From positions 2,330,001-2,394,000 of the forward strand of contig SMSO01000036.1 of assembly GCA_004764695.1 (NCBI GenBank): a DNA stretch of 64,000 bases. Reading direction: 5' to 3'. Shown here in pieces: positions 30,179-41,311 of this stretch. A model generated the notes under the pieces. It made no database searches. It was not told the DNA's origin and saw only the letters and a list, made by a program, of their open reading frames with translations. The position numbers and the translations under genes are program-made. Source of the DNA: Schizochytrium sp. TIO01. Its lineage: Eukaryota; Sar; Bigyra; Thraustochytrida; Thraustochytriidae. Numbering within the stretch: the stretch's first letter is position 1; the number at the start of each line of letters is the position of its first letter.

Positions 30179-31685
30179 CCTGATGTTCCCAGAAAACCCC
30201 ACCGTTTCACGACGCAAGCTGTCCTGCTACAATTTAATGGTTCCCTGAGGCTAGCCTCACTTATAATAGAGTCAGAGCTATCGAGGCAGCCTAGCTTCTC
30301 GTTTCGTGGCTCCAATTTAACTGTCTTGACGAAGTTTGCGAATTGCAGGGCTTGCTGCCCGTTTTTTAGGTATTGTTTTTTTAACGTATATTTATATGAT
30401 CGACCCTAATGCGTTGTTATCAGGTACTACTTCTTAGTCAAATACTATTATCTACTAGAAAAATCCAAAAATTAAACAATTGTATGCCATCATTATCTAA
30501 TCAAAAGTTTGTTTCTAACTTGAACTAGTTAAAGTCCATAAATGACAATCTTTTTACTTCGATGAAGACGAGGAAGAAAGCATAAAACCCATGACATGAG
30601 GTCTTAGTCGAAGTGGTATTGCTAGTGAGAGAGACTGATTGGTTGTTTGCAGTGTTGCTTTTATGGGCCACCTTTAACTAACGATTATGCCATCCCAGTT
30701 CTGCTTGTACGGATACCTGAGCTTTGCATCCATCTAGTGAAAATATTAATGCTTACCTATCGTTTTCTGGATTAGTCATAGACACCAGGGGCTACTCCTT
30801 TCAATTCTTCTCCTTGGACAAAAACTCAAGTCAGGACATGTTTCACTGGAGAACATACTGCTGATCATGTGTGCCATCGCAAGAGACTGCATTCAAGTAC
30901 ACAATCCTTGGTTCTTTCCTGAAGTGACTAAATATGCCTATTCTTCTACTATGAGGAAGGTTGCACTCTCTGAGCAGTAAGTGGCTATATAAACTTTGGC
31001 GACCAAGGATGGAATTTCGCCTTACATCAATTAAGCAAGAGCCGCTCTTTCAAACTCACCATTGCAGCACATTCTAAGATGGCAGAGAGGGGTTTGTCCC
31101 ACAATAATGCAAATTCTTAAAAGTACCTATAACGATATCAGCTAGCCGTGTACGTACCTAGTAAGTACAAATTTATGGATCAGTACTAACGCAAGCGGAT
31201 TAGATAGATATCAAAAGCCTTGATAATGGTACTACCCAGTCATAATTGTTAATAAATTTGGCGTTCGCGAATGATAGAAAAGCTTGTTATGAAGCAAAAG
31301 GCCGAGACGTAATCTGAAAATACTGTGTATTATAATAAGATCATTCACTTAACAATTGAGATTCCAGTGTATCTATCTATTCACATGAAGGTATCAGTAT
31401 CAGAGGCTGCAGAGTGAACTAGATCTGCGTCACCAATTACGTGAGGAACTCAAAGCAGATATGAAGACTGTCGGCCAGTTGGGCTGACAAGGAAGGAGAG
31501 ACTGGAGAACTGAAATAATATACGGGGTTTACTACCTTATTAATTTATCTCGGGTTGCTTTTGACTGGGACTTCAAACCAGATGAGAGCATCTTGACTTA
31601 TTGAATAAAATTGAGCGAAACATGAGCTCAGGATATGGGCGCCAGAGAATCGAGCATAAAGTTATATCTGCTCGTTCTCGGTGAC
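30179..31685. other. Gap upstream of the orphan-domain gene
   Basis: 1.5 kb of AT-rich sequence between minus-strand genes. Only short frames are seen, with no repeat array and no RNA gene recognised. It should include the orphan gene's promoter (first 200 bases) and the transporter's 3' flank. Confidence 0.5.
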
Positions 31686-33140
31686 TTAGTTTTCTTGAAC
31701 GAGTTTGAGTGTGGTAATAATTACACCTAGCACTCCACTAACGATTGCCCAGACGAAGAAAATATAACTTGTCCTTGTCCAGAAGGCGAGCCGCGACTCC
31801 GAAAATCCGTCCGCGCTGGAAAGACCTGTCAAAAGAGGCTCATGCATTCCACCAGAAGACGATGAAAACTGAACTGGTTTCACACAGCACGACTGCACCT
31901 TGGTCGGGTTGCATCGTGCAAGAAACATCCAGGCAGGGAAAGCGAAACTAATGCAGCCACCGAGAATAGCACCTTTGTAGTCAAGTACAACTCCAATATC
32001 GCTCAGTGTGGATCCCAGAATGAATGTTAGGCCTACAAGCGTAAGAGTGAGGGGGAAGTAAATTCTAGATACCCGGAAATTGAGCGTTGGGAAATGCAGG
32101 GCTAAAAGTGCCATGGCAGAGGCACGCAGCGAGTTGAATGCCAACGGGTAGGTAAACAGGACAACAGCTGACATGGCAACACGGCCGATGGTGGCCTTGA
32201 GAGAATTCTTGCCAAAGTTCGACAAAACATCACTCATGGTTGCTTCACCGAAATGAAGGTAGCCGAAGAGTGCAACAGCGATGTACACTGCACCGCATAA
32301 TGATAAAGAAATTGCCACAGATGTTGCAAACTTTGTCACAGAGCGCTGGTGCATTTCTTGGTAAAAACGTGGCACATTATAGTGAGCAATGAAAGCAACA
32401 TTGACGACAGGAGCAGCAGAGAAGATGCCCCAGGAAAGTGTAGCAACCTTGATCTCGCTCGAAGGGGCAACCTCACCTCTTTTAGAGGCAGCAAAGTACT
32501 CAGTGACTAGCAAAAAGAGTAGATAGAACATCCCGACCATGGACAAGAGACTTGTAAAGCGCAACGCATTAAGGTTTCGCAGGCAGCTGAGTGGGGCCAG
32601 CACGAGAAGGGTGAGGATGGCCACAGACGAAAAACGTGAGTAGAAGATCTGAACAATCCAGCTATCGCACTCCTTTCCGGAGCAAAACCCTTGGGGGATA
32701 CCGTTACTTCCGCTGAAGAAGTCGCCTGCCAGAATCATAAAGCTAACACAGCTGAAGAATGTGTAGATGAACATGATGGACTGGATAGTGATGCCAAAGC
32801 CTCGGCCAAGAGTTCGTTCACCCATGCCACGAAAGGAGAAGCATTGCGTCACATCACAGCACACGGCAATGAGCACAAGCGAAAGGCCACTCAAAATACC
32901 AACAAAAATCATGAGCAAGGCACCTTCGACAATGCTCGCTTCCTTAAAGCAATACGGAAGGGTTAAGATTCCGGCACCGACAATATTATTGGATAAATTG
33001 AAGACTGTTGACATAATTGTAGCCTGACAATCTTCTTCATTCTCTGCCATCAAGTCCTCCGCATCTTCGTTGTCCTCTACATGTTCATCTTCACGCCGCG
33101 CAGACGAAGCACTGTCAACGCCTGTTTCTGTATCAACCAT
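31686..33140 (-). CDS. Amino acid/auxin permease family transporter (SLC38/SLC32-like)
   Basis: This 484-residue multi-pass membrane protein has about eleven hydrophobic segments after an acidic cytosolic N-terminus (residues 1-40, many Glu and Asp). The first segment, STVFNLSNNIVGAGILTLPYCF, is the signature of the amino acid/auxin permease superfamily, in which TM1 holds the unwound substrate and sodium site. Later segments include PVVNVAFIAHYNVPRFYQEM, also typical of SLC38-type carriers, and VVLFTYPLAFNSLRASAMAL. It probably moves neutral amino acids with Na+ or H+ across the plasma or vacuolar membrane; the substrate is not predictable. The open frame runs three codons further to a TTG, so I used the ATG at 33140. 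Length and topology are normal for the family. Confidence 0.9.
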   Translation of the reverse strand: MVDTETGVDSASSARREDEHVEDNEDAEDLMAENEEDCQATIMSTVFNLSNNIVGAGILTLPYCFKEASIVEGALLMIFVGILSGLSLVLIAVCCDVTQCFSFRGMGERTLGRGFGITIQSIMFIYTFFSCVSFMILAGDFFSGSNGIPQGFCSGKECDSWIVQIFYSRFSSVAILTLLVLAPLSCLRNLNALRFTSLLSMVGMFYLLFLLVTEYFAASKRGEVAPSSEIKVATLSWGIFSAAPVVNVAFIAHYNVPRFYQEMHQRSVTKFATSVAISLSLCGAVYIAVALFGYLHFGEATMSDVLSNFGKNSLKATIGRVAMSAVVLFTYPLAFNSLRASAMALLALHFPTLNFRVSRIYFPLTLTLVGLTFILGSTLSDIGVVLDYKGAILGGCISFAFPAWMFLARCNPTKVQSCCVKPVQFSSSSGGMHEPLLTGLSSADGFSESRLAFWTRTSYIFFVWAIVSGVLGVIITTLKLVQEN

Positions 33141-34312
33141 GTTAATCAACTGACCGAACTAGATTGAACACTCAAACGAACAAAGCTTTCCTCAAGGCTT
33201 GCTGCTGCAATACCTTGCGCACTGAGTGCTCAAAAGCTGCTCGAAGGAGCTTAAGACAAGCTTTGGATAGCGCGAAGCGAGGATTTAGGTCTGCCAGCGT
33301 CGCGTGATGGTGAAGCTGGACGGCTTCAGATCTTATCCGTCTTATTCAATACCTATCTTCTTATATGACTCTTAACTATTCTGTATTGCTAAAGACTTGC
33401 TTTTAATCAGGTAGCCCCTCGGTAATCCGCATTCATGCATGCCATACTTTGGTCAATTCTAAATGATCGCTACTGCTGTCGCCGTCGTATATGCAGCACG
33501 AGTACAGCTAGCTTTCGTGCTAGTGAAAAGTACATTGTGGGAAAGGCATCCCGAATGTTATTACCTTGAGCAGGTAAGGTATACTACCTAGGTGGTGAAA
33601 TTGTTGATCTGATCTGGTGAAGCAATTCATGCAATTCATACAATTCATGCATTTGTTATACAGAGAAAATATTTGTTGAAGTCAATAGGATATGATCTAA
33701 TTTGAGTTTTGTCGGAGGTAAGAATTCAAGAAGAGTAGTGAGATTGCTTGAAGGCCTTCTCAAAATATTAACGTGCCATGCTATTACATTTCTACGTGTC
33801 AATCCAATATCAGTGCTGAAGTGGCGTAGAACATCTAAGATAGATTAGGGCCACATGACTCACGTGTGTTTATATGCTTTGTTTTATTTTCAAGTATGTA
33901 TCTTTTTAAAGAGAGAGAACGAACAATAATAAACATAATAAACAAGCAAGTTCTGGCATACCCTAATACATACAAAGAGCTAAAAGTAATTTGAGAGCCA
34001 TGAAATTCAGGTTTAAAGACAAAAGAAAGGTGAACAAGCAAGTTTGTGCGTACTTACCAAGAGTGAGTTTGTGATCTATAGAGTTGAGATTTAAAGACAA
34101 ATGGAGACAAGAGTTTCTGATAAGAGTTCAACATAGCAAAAAAAATCTTTCCAAGATGAAATTTGTCACAAGAGGCTAGGCTATCGTTTCTTCGTTCGGT
34201 GTTTAGTAAGTAAGTAACGGGGTTGATGAAGAGTTGATGGAGATGTAGTATAAGTTGGCTCACAGGGAGCGAGAAAGGCAAGGCGATTTAGATTAGGTAT
34301 GGATGCAAAAGT
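33141..34312. other. Intergenic gap between transporter and Hsp110
   Basis: AT-rich, with the transporter's 5' flank at the low end and the 3' flank of Hsp110 at the high end. A CAATTCATG-type short repeat is seen near 33625-33655. No coding frame is convincing. Confidence 0.5.
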
Positions 34313-36775
34313 TTAGTCAACATCCATGCCGTTCTCCTCCTCGGTCTTCTTGGCCTCATCGCCCTCCTCCTTATCAGCAGAGGCATCCTCATCAGCGGTC
34401 TTCTCGTCAGCGGCTTCCTTCTCTTCGGCAGCCTTCTTCTCATCAGCCTTGGGCTTGGCCGGGCGGCGCTTGTTCACAACCGGGATGCATGAGGACATGA
34501 GCTCCTGGATCTTAGCATCAATATCAGCAGTGCGGAGGGCAGCATCCTGGTACGGGTTGAGCTGTGCCTGCTTGTCAGAGAGGTCCTTGAGCCACTTCTC
34601 GGCTTCCTTGCAAGTCTTGCGGACCTTCTCGCGCTCCTCCTCCTCAATGTGGTCGTACTTTTCGTCCTCAGAGTTCACGACCTGGAGCAGCTGGCCAATC
34701 TTCTCGTTGAAGCGGCCAATGGCAGCCGGGCGGTCCTCTGCCTCGCGGCTACGCTCTACGAACTTGTTACCCAAAGACTGGAGATCCTTGAGCTTGGAAG
34801 CGTATGCCTCCTTGGTCTCATCGTATCCCTCGTCGTAGATCCATGCCTCGGCAGCATCGAGAGCACCGGAGAATTCACTGCGCTCGTCGTCGGTACCAAA
34901 GTCACGGAGAGGTCCAGAAACCTTATCACGGAAGGAGTACACGTACTCTTCGAGCTTGTTACGCATCTCAGCGGTGTCGCGGAGGATCTTGTCCTGGGCA
35001 GCGTAGTTCTTCTCACGAGTGGAGGCGTTTTCAATATCTCCCTCAGTGAGGGCCTTGGTGAAGCTGGACTTGACCTTGAGTGCAACAGCCTTGAACTTCT
35101 TCTTCTTGGGCTCCTCCTTGGCCTCCTTGTCCTTGCCCTCAGCTCCTTCCTCAGTCTCCATCTTGGCTTCCCCGGCCTCTTCAACAATCGGCTCCATGTA
35201 CTTGGCTGCGGCGACCTTAAAGAGTCCAAACTCATCCTGGCGGAAGTCTACCCGAATGCGCGGCACAGTTCCATCACTCACAGTCGCGGGCATTCCTGAG
35301 ATCTCGAACACTCCAATCTCCTTCTTGGCCTCATCTTCTTCCTCTGCGTACTGTGCCTTGATTTCAAATGCTTGTCCCCGACGGAAGGTCACGCGACGCG
35401 TCTTGGGCGTCTCGTCTCCAGTGGCCAGGATGACAATATCATTCTTTCCAGCAGCGACCTCGCCGTTTTCTTCTTCGTCTGCGTTGTCCTCTTCGGCAGG
35501 GGCAGCCGCAGAAGCAGCCTCCCACTCGAGTCTGATGGGCTGAGTGACAGTATCTGCAACGACAAACTCCTTAACCCTGAACGCAGGGCTGAGAATGGCG
35601 CACCTGAGAGCACATCCCCTGCTGGTGGCCTCGTCTGCGTTAAGGGTGGTGGAGAGTCCGAAGTTGTGGGCAGACGCGTCAAGACCAAGGGCCTCGCCAA
35701 TGCGACGCTTGATGGCGCGGACACGAGTGGCTCCTCCGACGATCTCCACAGACTTGATCTTGTCCATGGTAAGACCACTCATCTCCATAGCACGCTCGAT
35801 GGGCTCTGTGACACGGCTGACCAAAGGCTCTACGAGCTCGTCAAAGGTCTCGATCATGAGCTTTGTGTTAAAGTCCTTCTCGTCGAGCAGGAATTCAACG
35901 TTGACGTTGGCAAAGGCGACACCATCGGGTGTGACAGTGTGCTTGGCCTTCTGAGAAGCGTCAAGAAGCTTGAGCACAGCCTTGGGGTTGGCCATGACGT
36001 CTCCGCCGTGCTTGGCCTTGAACTCCTCTGCAAAGTGCTCGCACAGTGTCCAATCAATATCACGGCCACCAAGGTTGGGGTCCGAGGCGGAGGCGACAAT
36101 CTCGAGGCGGCCCTGGTAGAAGGCGGCGATAGTGACCTGGGTGGAGGCATGGCCCATGTCCACGAACATGACGTGCTCTGCCTCGTCCACAGAGAACTGG
36201 TTGCTGGCACTCTTCCAGATACCGTAGCTAAGCGCTGTAGCGGTTCCGTCGTTGATGAGGCCGAGAACGTTCACATCGGCAATCTTGGCAGCGTCGAGGA
36301 AGGCTCTGCGCTGGCGGTCCTGCCAGTAGGCCGGCACGGAGAAAACGATGTCAGCAACGTTGCGTCCCTCGTTAGCGAACTCTGCAGTTCCCTTGAGCGA
36401 GGAGATGACCATTGCGCAGTAGTCCTCAGGAGTCAGGGTAACCTTCTCATCGTTGTAGGCCACGGTGATACCGATGGAGTCGTTCTCGAGCTCCACAAAG
36501 GCTTTGGAGTTAGGGCAGCGCTTGATGTCAAGCTGCACCTGGGGGTCACTCCAGTTCTTGCCAATAAAGCGCTTCACGTCCACCACGGTGTTCTTGTAGT
36601 TGCTTTTGGTCAAGCTTGTGGCAGCCACACCCATGAAGCGTTCCTTACCCTGGAAACTCACGAGGGCGGGAGTCTGACGCTTGGAGGCCTCATTGAGCAC
36701 GGTCTCGATGCTTCCGCGCTTGGCCTGGCTGATGGTGCAGTTAAGCGTGCCGAAGTCCACGCCCACGACGGCCAT
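34313..36775 (-). CDS. Hsp110-family chaperone / Hsp70 nucleotide exchange factor
   Basis: This 820-residue protein has an N-terminal actin-like ATPase domain (about 1-385): GVDFGTLNCTIS at the phosphate-1 site, MFVDMGHASTQVTI at phosphate-2 and VEIVGGATRVRAIKRRIGE at the adenosine site. Divergence from canonical Hsp70 (no VPAYF-type linker DLLLLDV) and the opening KRGSIETVLNEASKRQTPALV match Hsp110/Sse/HSPA4. A substrate-binding β domain carries an acidic loop (about 430-450), followed by a long α-helical region and a Lys/Glu/Ala-rich tail ending MDVD. Hsp110s exchange nucleotide on Hsp70 and hold unfolded proteins in the cytosol. Third codon positions are strongly C/G-biased, as in the formate dehydrogenase gene, suggesting high expression. 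That bias also opens a long antisense frame, which I did not annotate. Confidence 0.95.
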   Translation of the reverse strand: MAVVGVDFGTLNCTISQAKRGSIETVLNEASKRQTPALVSFQGKERFMGVAATSLTKSNYKNTVVDVKRFIGKNWSDPQVQLDIKRCPNSKAFVELENDSIGITVAYNDEKVTLTPEDYCAMVISSLKGTAEFANEGRNVADIVFSVPAYWQDRQRRAFLDAAKIADVNVLGLINDGTATALSYGIWKSASNQFSVDEAEHVMFVDMGHASTQVTIAAFYQGRLEIVASASDPNLGGRDIDWTLCEHFAEEFKAKHGGDVMANPKAVLKLLDASQKAKHTVTPDGVAFANVNVEFLLDEKDFNTKLMIETFDELVEPLVSRVTEPIERAMEMSGLTMDKIKSVEIVGGATRVRAIKRRIGEALGLDASAHNFGLSTTLNADEATSRGCALRCAILSPAFRVKEFVVADTVTQPIRLEWEAASAAAPAEEDNADEEENGEVAAGKNDIVILATGDETPKTRRVTFRRGQAFEIKAQYAEEEDEAKKEIGVFEISGMPATVSDGTVPRIRVDFRQDEFGLFKVAAAKYMEPIVEEAGEAKMETEEGAEGKDKEAKEEPKKKKFKAVALKVKSSFTKALTEGDIENASTREKNYAAQDKILRDTAEMRNKLEEYVYSFRDKVSGPLRDFGTDDERSEFSGALDAAEAWIYDEGYDETKEAYASKLKDLQSLGNKFVERSREAEDRPAAIGRFNEKIGQLLQVVNSEDEKYDHIEEEEREKVRKTCKEAEKWLKDLSDKQAQLNPYQDAALRTADIDAKIQELMSSCIPVVNKRRPAKPKADEKKAAEEKEAADEKTADEDASADKEEGDEAKKTEEENGMDVD

Positions 36776-37074
36776 GATGCTCTAGATTACTTGATGAATC
36801 TACTTACTTGCCTACCGGCGACGAGCTAGCGAGTGAGAAGAAGCGAAGCGACCGCGGTCAGGTCACAACGGGGGCGAGTGGCAAAAGAATCTCAACAAAG
36901 AGGGTCTTTCAACAACCCAGTGCAGACGCAAGCGGAGACAGCAGACTCGCTCGACGTCTAGAACACGTTGGAGCTTTGCTTCTCTTTCTATTTATCCTAC
37001 ATACATATACATACATATACATACATACATATCTCTTCTTCCTTTCTTTCCTTCTTTCTTTGTTGTTTCTTTCT

Positions 37075-37117
37075 TTCACTTTCATTCATTCACTCATTCA
37101 TTCATTCATTCATTCAT
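37075..37117. repeat. (TTCA)n microsatellite
   Basis: About ten TTCA units with one interruption. Confidence 0.9.
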
Positions 37118-37429
37118 TGATCGAGAACACTTCTTCAAACAAACATATCACTCACTATTCACAGCACCTGCTTTCACAGTACCGCCGCCACTCCTACTGT
37201 TACCCCTATGCGCTCTCTAGTGCATCGACCTCTCTTTTCATCGAAGCTGTTTCCTCCTTCTAACTAAACACTAGCTAACTATAGCTAACTGTAGATGCGC
37301 ATCCTCTTCTTCTTCTTTCTTTTCTCTTCGGTATGTATCATCACATCGATCGATCATTCATTCCATCACTATTCACTCTTCGTCACTCATTGACTCATCG
37401 ATTGCGCTGTGATCACTCAATCACCAATC

Positions 37430-37499
37430 AACAAATCAATCAATCACTCAATCAACACATCAATCAATCAATCAATCAATCAATCAACAAATCATCAAT
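37430..37499. repeat. (ATCA)n microsatellite
   Basis: An imperfect run of ATCA/CAAT units with a few substitutions. Confidence 0.85.
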
Positions 37500-37938
37500 T
37501 ATTCCCCCTTAACTTATAAGGGCCAACGAGGGCCGCACATATCGATGACTCCCCCCCACCCTACAGGGCCTCCTACCCTTATCCCTAGCAGTGCCTCTTT
37601 TAAATCCAAACGAACGAACTTTTTCGCAGAAAGCGATCCGAGTTAAAAGAATTCTTCATTTCGCGCTCTCCCTTAGCAACGCCTAGGCGCCTTCTACCGT
37701 CTAGCAGCTGCATAGCACTCAGTAGGACCCATGACTCGTAATGATCGATTAGGAGAGCCAAAGCAGATTGATTCTCAGGAGCAGAATTCGAAGCGGAGCG
37801 CATCGTTTCCACGGCGACAGCTGCGTGGAGGCGGCGGAGGGGCTGAGGAGGATGACGGCGTGAGGCAGGAGGGAGTCGCCGCCGGATTGAGGGCCGCCTC
37901 ACTCAACGGGTCCCAGCGATTCCTCAATCGAGGATGGA

Positions 37939-37992
37939 TATTCATTCATTCATTCATTCATTCATTCATTCATTCATTCATTCATTCATTCG
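37939..37992. repeat. (ATTC)n microsatellite
   Basis: About twelve ATTC units followed by ATTTTC hexamers up to 38020. Confidence 0.95.
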
Positions 37993-38075
37993 TACATTTT
38001 CATTTTCATTTTCATTTTTAAAAACGTTTATTTAAACTTAAAAATGAAAATAAAAACAGTAATTAATTAATATGT

Positions 38076-38076
<1 letters not shown>

Positions 38077-38106
<30 letters not shown>
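38077..38106. repeat. (TTTA)n microsatellite
   Basis: About seven TTTA units in an AT-rich context. Confidence 0.9.
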
Positions 38107-38107
<1 letters not shown>

Positions 38108-38754
38108 TAAATAGTTAATTAAATGAAAGCTGAGGAAACGATATGTTACTCTCATAGTATTTCCAGAAGTTCTCTCATTATTATCATCATTCTGAAGGGC
38201 GATCGCGATCGATCGGTTCGTCGGTGGGCGGAAAGGAGGGAGAGGACGGAGCTCTCTCCAACACCGCCGGCCCCTGCGGAGAGCAGCCCGCGCCGCCTCC
38301 TCCCTGGCGCCGCCGCGTTTCTTCGAGAGCCGCCGCAGTTCTTCTCTATTTTCTTTGTTTTCCAGAGAGCGATTTATAGAAGAAATGAAGAAACGAAGAA
38401 ACGAATAATCCAGATCCTTCGAGCGCCACCGCCGTCGGAGCCGCCACCCGCAAGCGAAGTCGGCGCGGCTGGCAGCGGGGCCCGGCGGAGAGGCCAGGCG
38501 CGGCGGAGGGGTCGCAGCTGCGCCGAGGCACGGAGGCCTCGCGAGCCCAAGGCGCGACAGCTGAGGCTCGGAACTCAGGCGCCCTTTCTCGCAGCGCGTG
38601 CATCGCATAAGGGACTCGTGTAGATCTTCGAGAACATTGCAGGTTAGCGATATGGGATAACGGGGAGGAACGCGGCTGCGCTCGCTCGCGGTCGAGCGGT
38701 CCTTAGGGGTGTGCGGGGAAAGCGGGTCAGCAGTGACTTTTGGGCGACCTGCGA

Positions 38755-38870
38755 GCTTGGCGAACTTGGACTTGGACCTGGACCTGGACTTGAAGTAGAC
38801 GTTGAGGGAGGTTGAGGTTGAGGTTGAGGTTGAGGTTGAACTTGAGGCTGGACTTGGAGGAAGAGCGCTC
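38755..38870. repeat. Hexamer repeats (GACCTG-like and GAGGTT)
   Basis: GGACTT/GGACCT units run at 38765-38795, then five to six GAGGTT units at 38805-38845, then degenerate GGACTTG again. The phase is preserved in multiples of six. Confidence 0.85.
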
Positions 38871-39901
38871 GTCGATGGCGCGGCTCGTACCTGAAGCTGG
38901 AGGGAAAGCTTAGCTTAGGATGGTGCGGGATATCTGGGGTGGGTGGAGGAGATAAGTTTCACTTGTGGGAGTTGTCCTACCTAGATTTTTTAAGTTGTAG
39001 GGAGAGATGAAAGGGGGGAAAACGAACTCGCTTGATTGATTTAGGTACGCGACTGTGCTCCTTGCTACGTGTTGCCTGAAAAGCAGCCGATAGTAGGTGG
39101 GCAGACGGAGGTGTCGTCCTTAATCAATAGAGAAACGTCATGCAAAGTTATTTTCCTCATTTCATTGTCCTCTTCTGTTTTGTTTTTTTTAAAGAGAAAC
39201 GAAAAGAAAAGAAGAAGATTGAGTGTGATGCACAGAAACTTGAAAGGTGAATCGTCGGATCCAACTCTCAGAGCTGATGACGCGGAAATGAGAGCTTCGA
39301 CGGAAACAAATTTCCTGCATGCGAATTTTGTTTTGTTGTTGCCTTTTGCTGTTGCTCTTCCAGATTTTTCTATTGAAAAATATTTGATCCACAGGACGAA
39401 TACAAGATTGTACTTCATCTGAAATCTTGAAAACCAGTGAGTAAACGCCCTCCCGAACACAATCCACGTGCTTCCGTCTCTAATTTACCATATAGTAAAG
39501 ATGTTTGCTCGTTCTGTGGTCTTATTGGGGCTCCTGAAATTTCCCAGTTTCTCAGTTTCTCAATGGCGATTCCACCTGGCAAACGCATGAAGTACTCACT
39601 TCCTTATGATCTTAACTTACAACTAATCGGTGGCAAGGATTCTTGACAAGCACGAGTAAAAGTGAGCTGATCTGCTTTAAACAACAGAAAACTCAAAGGA
39701 AAAGGAAAGGAGCTTGTAATCGCCACGGCAAGGTAGATAGACGATAGAAGACTCTAATAAAAATCGAAAATGAACATGGTTTAGTGATTTGGTGCAGCCA
39801 GTCAGGGCAACGCTAGCTAATGCAGATTGAACAAGAACCCCTAAAAACAAACGGCGACAAATTTCGGCCGCCGCACCTTTTTAAAACGAATGACAACATG
39901 C

Positions 39902-41311
39902 CTACATGTACGCGGGTTCGGGCGAGCGAGGAGAGAGGTCGTCGATTTGCCGAGGAGAGTGGGGCATGTTCGATGAAGAACCAGATGCCGACTTGGAAGA
40001 ACCAGACGCAAGCGCACGCTTTTGCGATCGCAAATCATGAGCAGCGCGCAAGCTACCTTGAAGCAAGGAGTGTCCAACAACTCCAATGCGAAGCTCCATT
40101 TGCTTGATCTCGGCCTTAATCTTTGTGAGAGCCTTGCGAATCTTCTGCAACGGTGAAGTATCCACCATCGAGTTACCACGTGAATCCATGTTATCCTTCA
40201 ACTCCTCAAGTGCCTCGGTGACAGTGCTGAGTTCGTTTGATAGCTTTTCTACAGTTTCATTCGTAGTCTCATACTTGGTAGTGATCATTTTGAGAGTTTC
40301 CTGGACACCCTTATAATCACGAGCAATGGTCTCAAACATTCCGCCAAGAGCAGCTTCCTTGGTTTGGATACGTTCTAAAGAAGCAGTGAGGTCTTCATTG
40401 ATGCGGTTGAGCTGCTTAGTGCAGCTGGGTAGAATTTCTTGTATCATCGTGTTGTGCTTAATAGTCTGTTCAAGATGGGCTCTCCACTCATTGCCGGTGC
40501 CTTGTAAACCAGCCCGCTTCAGACGAGGGGTCACTCGTTCCAATTCAGCCTGCCATGCAGCCTGAAACTCAGGGCTCACCTCATTTTGCAGAATTGCAAG
40601 CTGAGAATCGACCTCCTTCTCCTCCCCTCCTTGCGCACTCATAGATGAATCTCCAGTTGATCCATTGCCATACGACCTGAAGCCACTGCCCTTGTTCGTT
40701 GCCATTGTACTTGCGCTTCGTACATGCTCACTAAAAAGAACCTCCTCTTCCTCGCTTTCGATTGCTTCATCGATGATATCGGTTTGCCCGAGGTCGGCAT
40801 CTTCATCAACTTCAGCTTCCTCGAAGCCATCTGTCTCTGGATAGGCAGGCTCGCGGAATTTGAAGCCTTGCTTCTTTAACGCCTTATCAGCTAAGAAGTC
40901 AAGTACGTTGCAAACAGACTCGCCATACGCTTGCTTGAGCCTTGTAACTGGGAAATCGGGTTCAAAGCCAATTTTCTTCAACGCCAGCATCATCTTGTTG
41001 GCACTTGTGTTTGGATCGTCGTATTTGTCCACAGAGAAATCATTACCTACGGCACCCATGAGCCAACTCACAAGCATGACAAAGGATACCCACTGTCCAT
41101 TGGCATTGGCTGCAGGTTCTGCAAAGAATGTCCTTGTGAATAGCGTTTGGTCTTTGCGGTAAACCACATCCAGATCGTAGTTGAGAATCTTCAGCTTTTC
41201 CACAATGTTCTCTGCTTGCAAAATAACTCCTCCATTCGACGTGTTCTTGGGCAAGCTCACATCGCCAAGCTCTGCTCCGCCCACCGCATCCTCTCCTTCG
41301 CGCGGAGGCAT
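39902..41311 (-). CDS. IFT57: Intraflagellar transport protein 57 (IFT-B subunit)
   Basis: This 469-residue protein matches the IFT57/Hippi family. The N-terminal calponin-homology-like domain (about 30-180) has VEKLKILNYD, then PAANANGQWVSFVMLVSWLM, YDDPNTSANKMMLALKKIGF, and the hallmark YGESVCNVLDFLADKALKKQGFKF. An acidic linker (about 185-225) follows, then coiled coil (about 255-420) and a Ser-rich tail. IFT57 is a peripheral IFT-B2 subunit that binds kinesin-II cargo trains through IFT20 and IFT88 partners. The gene indicates that the organism builds a motile or sensory flagellum at some stage. The open frame extends upstream to TTG; the ATG at 41311 (MPPREGEDA) is the likely start. Length is near that of animal orthologues, slightly longer. 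Confidence 0.94.
   Translation of the reverse strand: MPPREGEDAVGGAELGDVSLPKNTSNGGVILQAENIVEKLKILNYDLDVVYRKDQTLFTRTFFAEPAANANGQWVSFVMLVSWLMGAVGNDFSVDKYDDPNTSANKMMLALKKIGFEPDFPVTRLKQAYGESVCNVLDFLADKALKKQGFKFREPAYPETDGFEEAEVDEDADLGQTDIIDEAIESEEEEVLFSEHVRSASTMATNKGSGFRSYGNGSTGDSSMSAQGGEEKEVDSQLAILQNEVSPEFQAAWQAELERVTPRLKRAGLQGTGNEWRAHLEQTIKHNTMIQEILPSCTKQLNRINEDLTASLERIQTKEAALGGMFETIARDYKGVQETLKMITTKYETTNETVEKLSNELSTVTEALEELKDNMDSRGNSMVDTSPLQKIRKALTKIKAEIKQMELRIGVVGHSLLQGSLRAAHDLRSQKRALASGSSKSASGSSSNMPHSPRQIDDLSPRSPEPAYM

Larger units (their letters stand above)
36776..39901. other. Gap upstream of Hsp110, rich in simple repeats
   Basis: The first 200 bases should hold the Hsp110 promoter; I saw no clear heat-shock element array. 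After that come ATAC, TTTC, TTCA, ATCA, ATTC and TTTA microsatellites (37.0-38.1 kb), a GC-rich patch with overlapping low-complexity frames on both strands (38.2-38.7 kb), and a GAGGTT hexamer array (38.8 kb). No gene is convincing. Confidence 0.55.

Noticed and set aside
35372-36829. Plus-strand frame of 485 codons across the Hsp110 gene
   Set aside because: It is antisense to a well-supported Hsp110 gene. The frame is open because of third-position C/G bias, and its translation has no recognisable domain.
38096-38623. Overlapping 170- and 166-codon frames on both strands
   Set aside because: Both follow a GC-rich low-complexity patch; neither shows domain-like sequence, and both cannot be genes.
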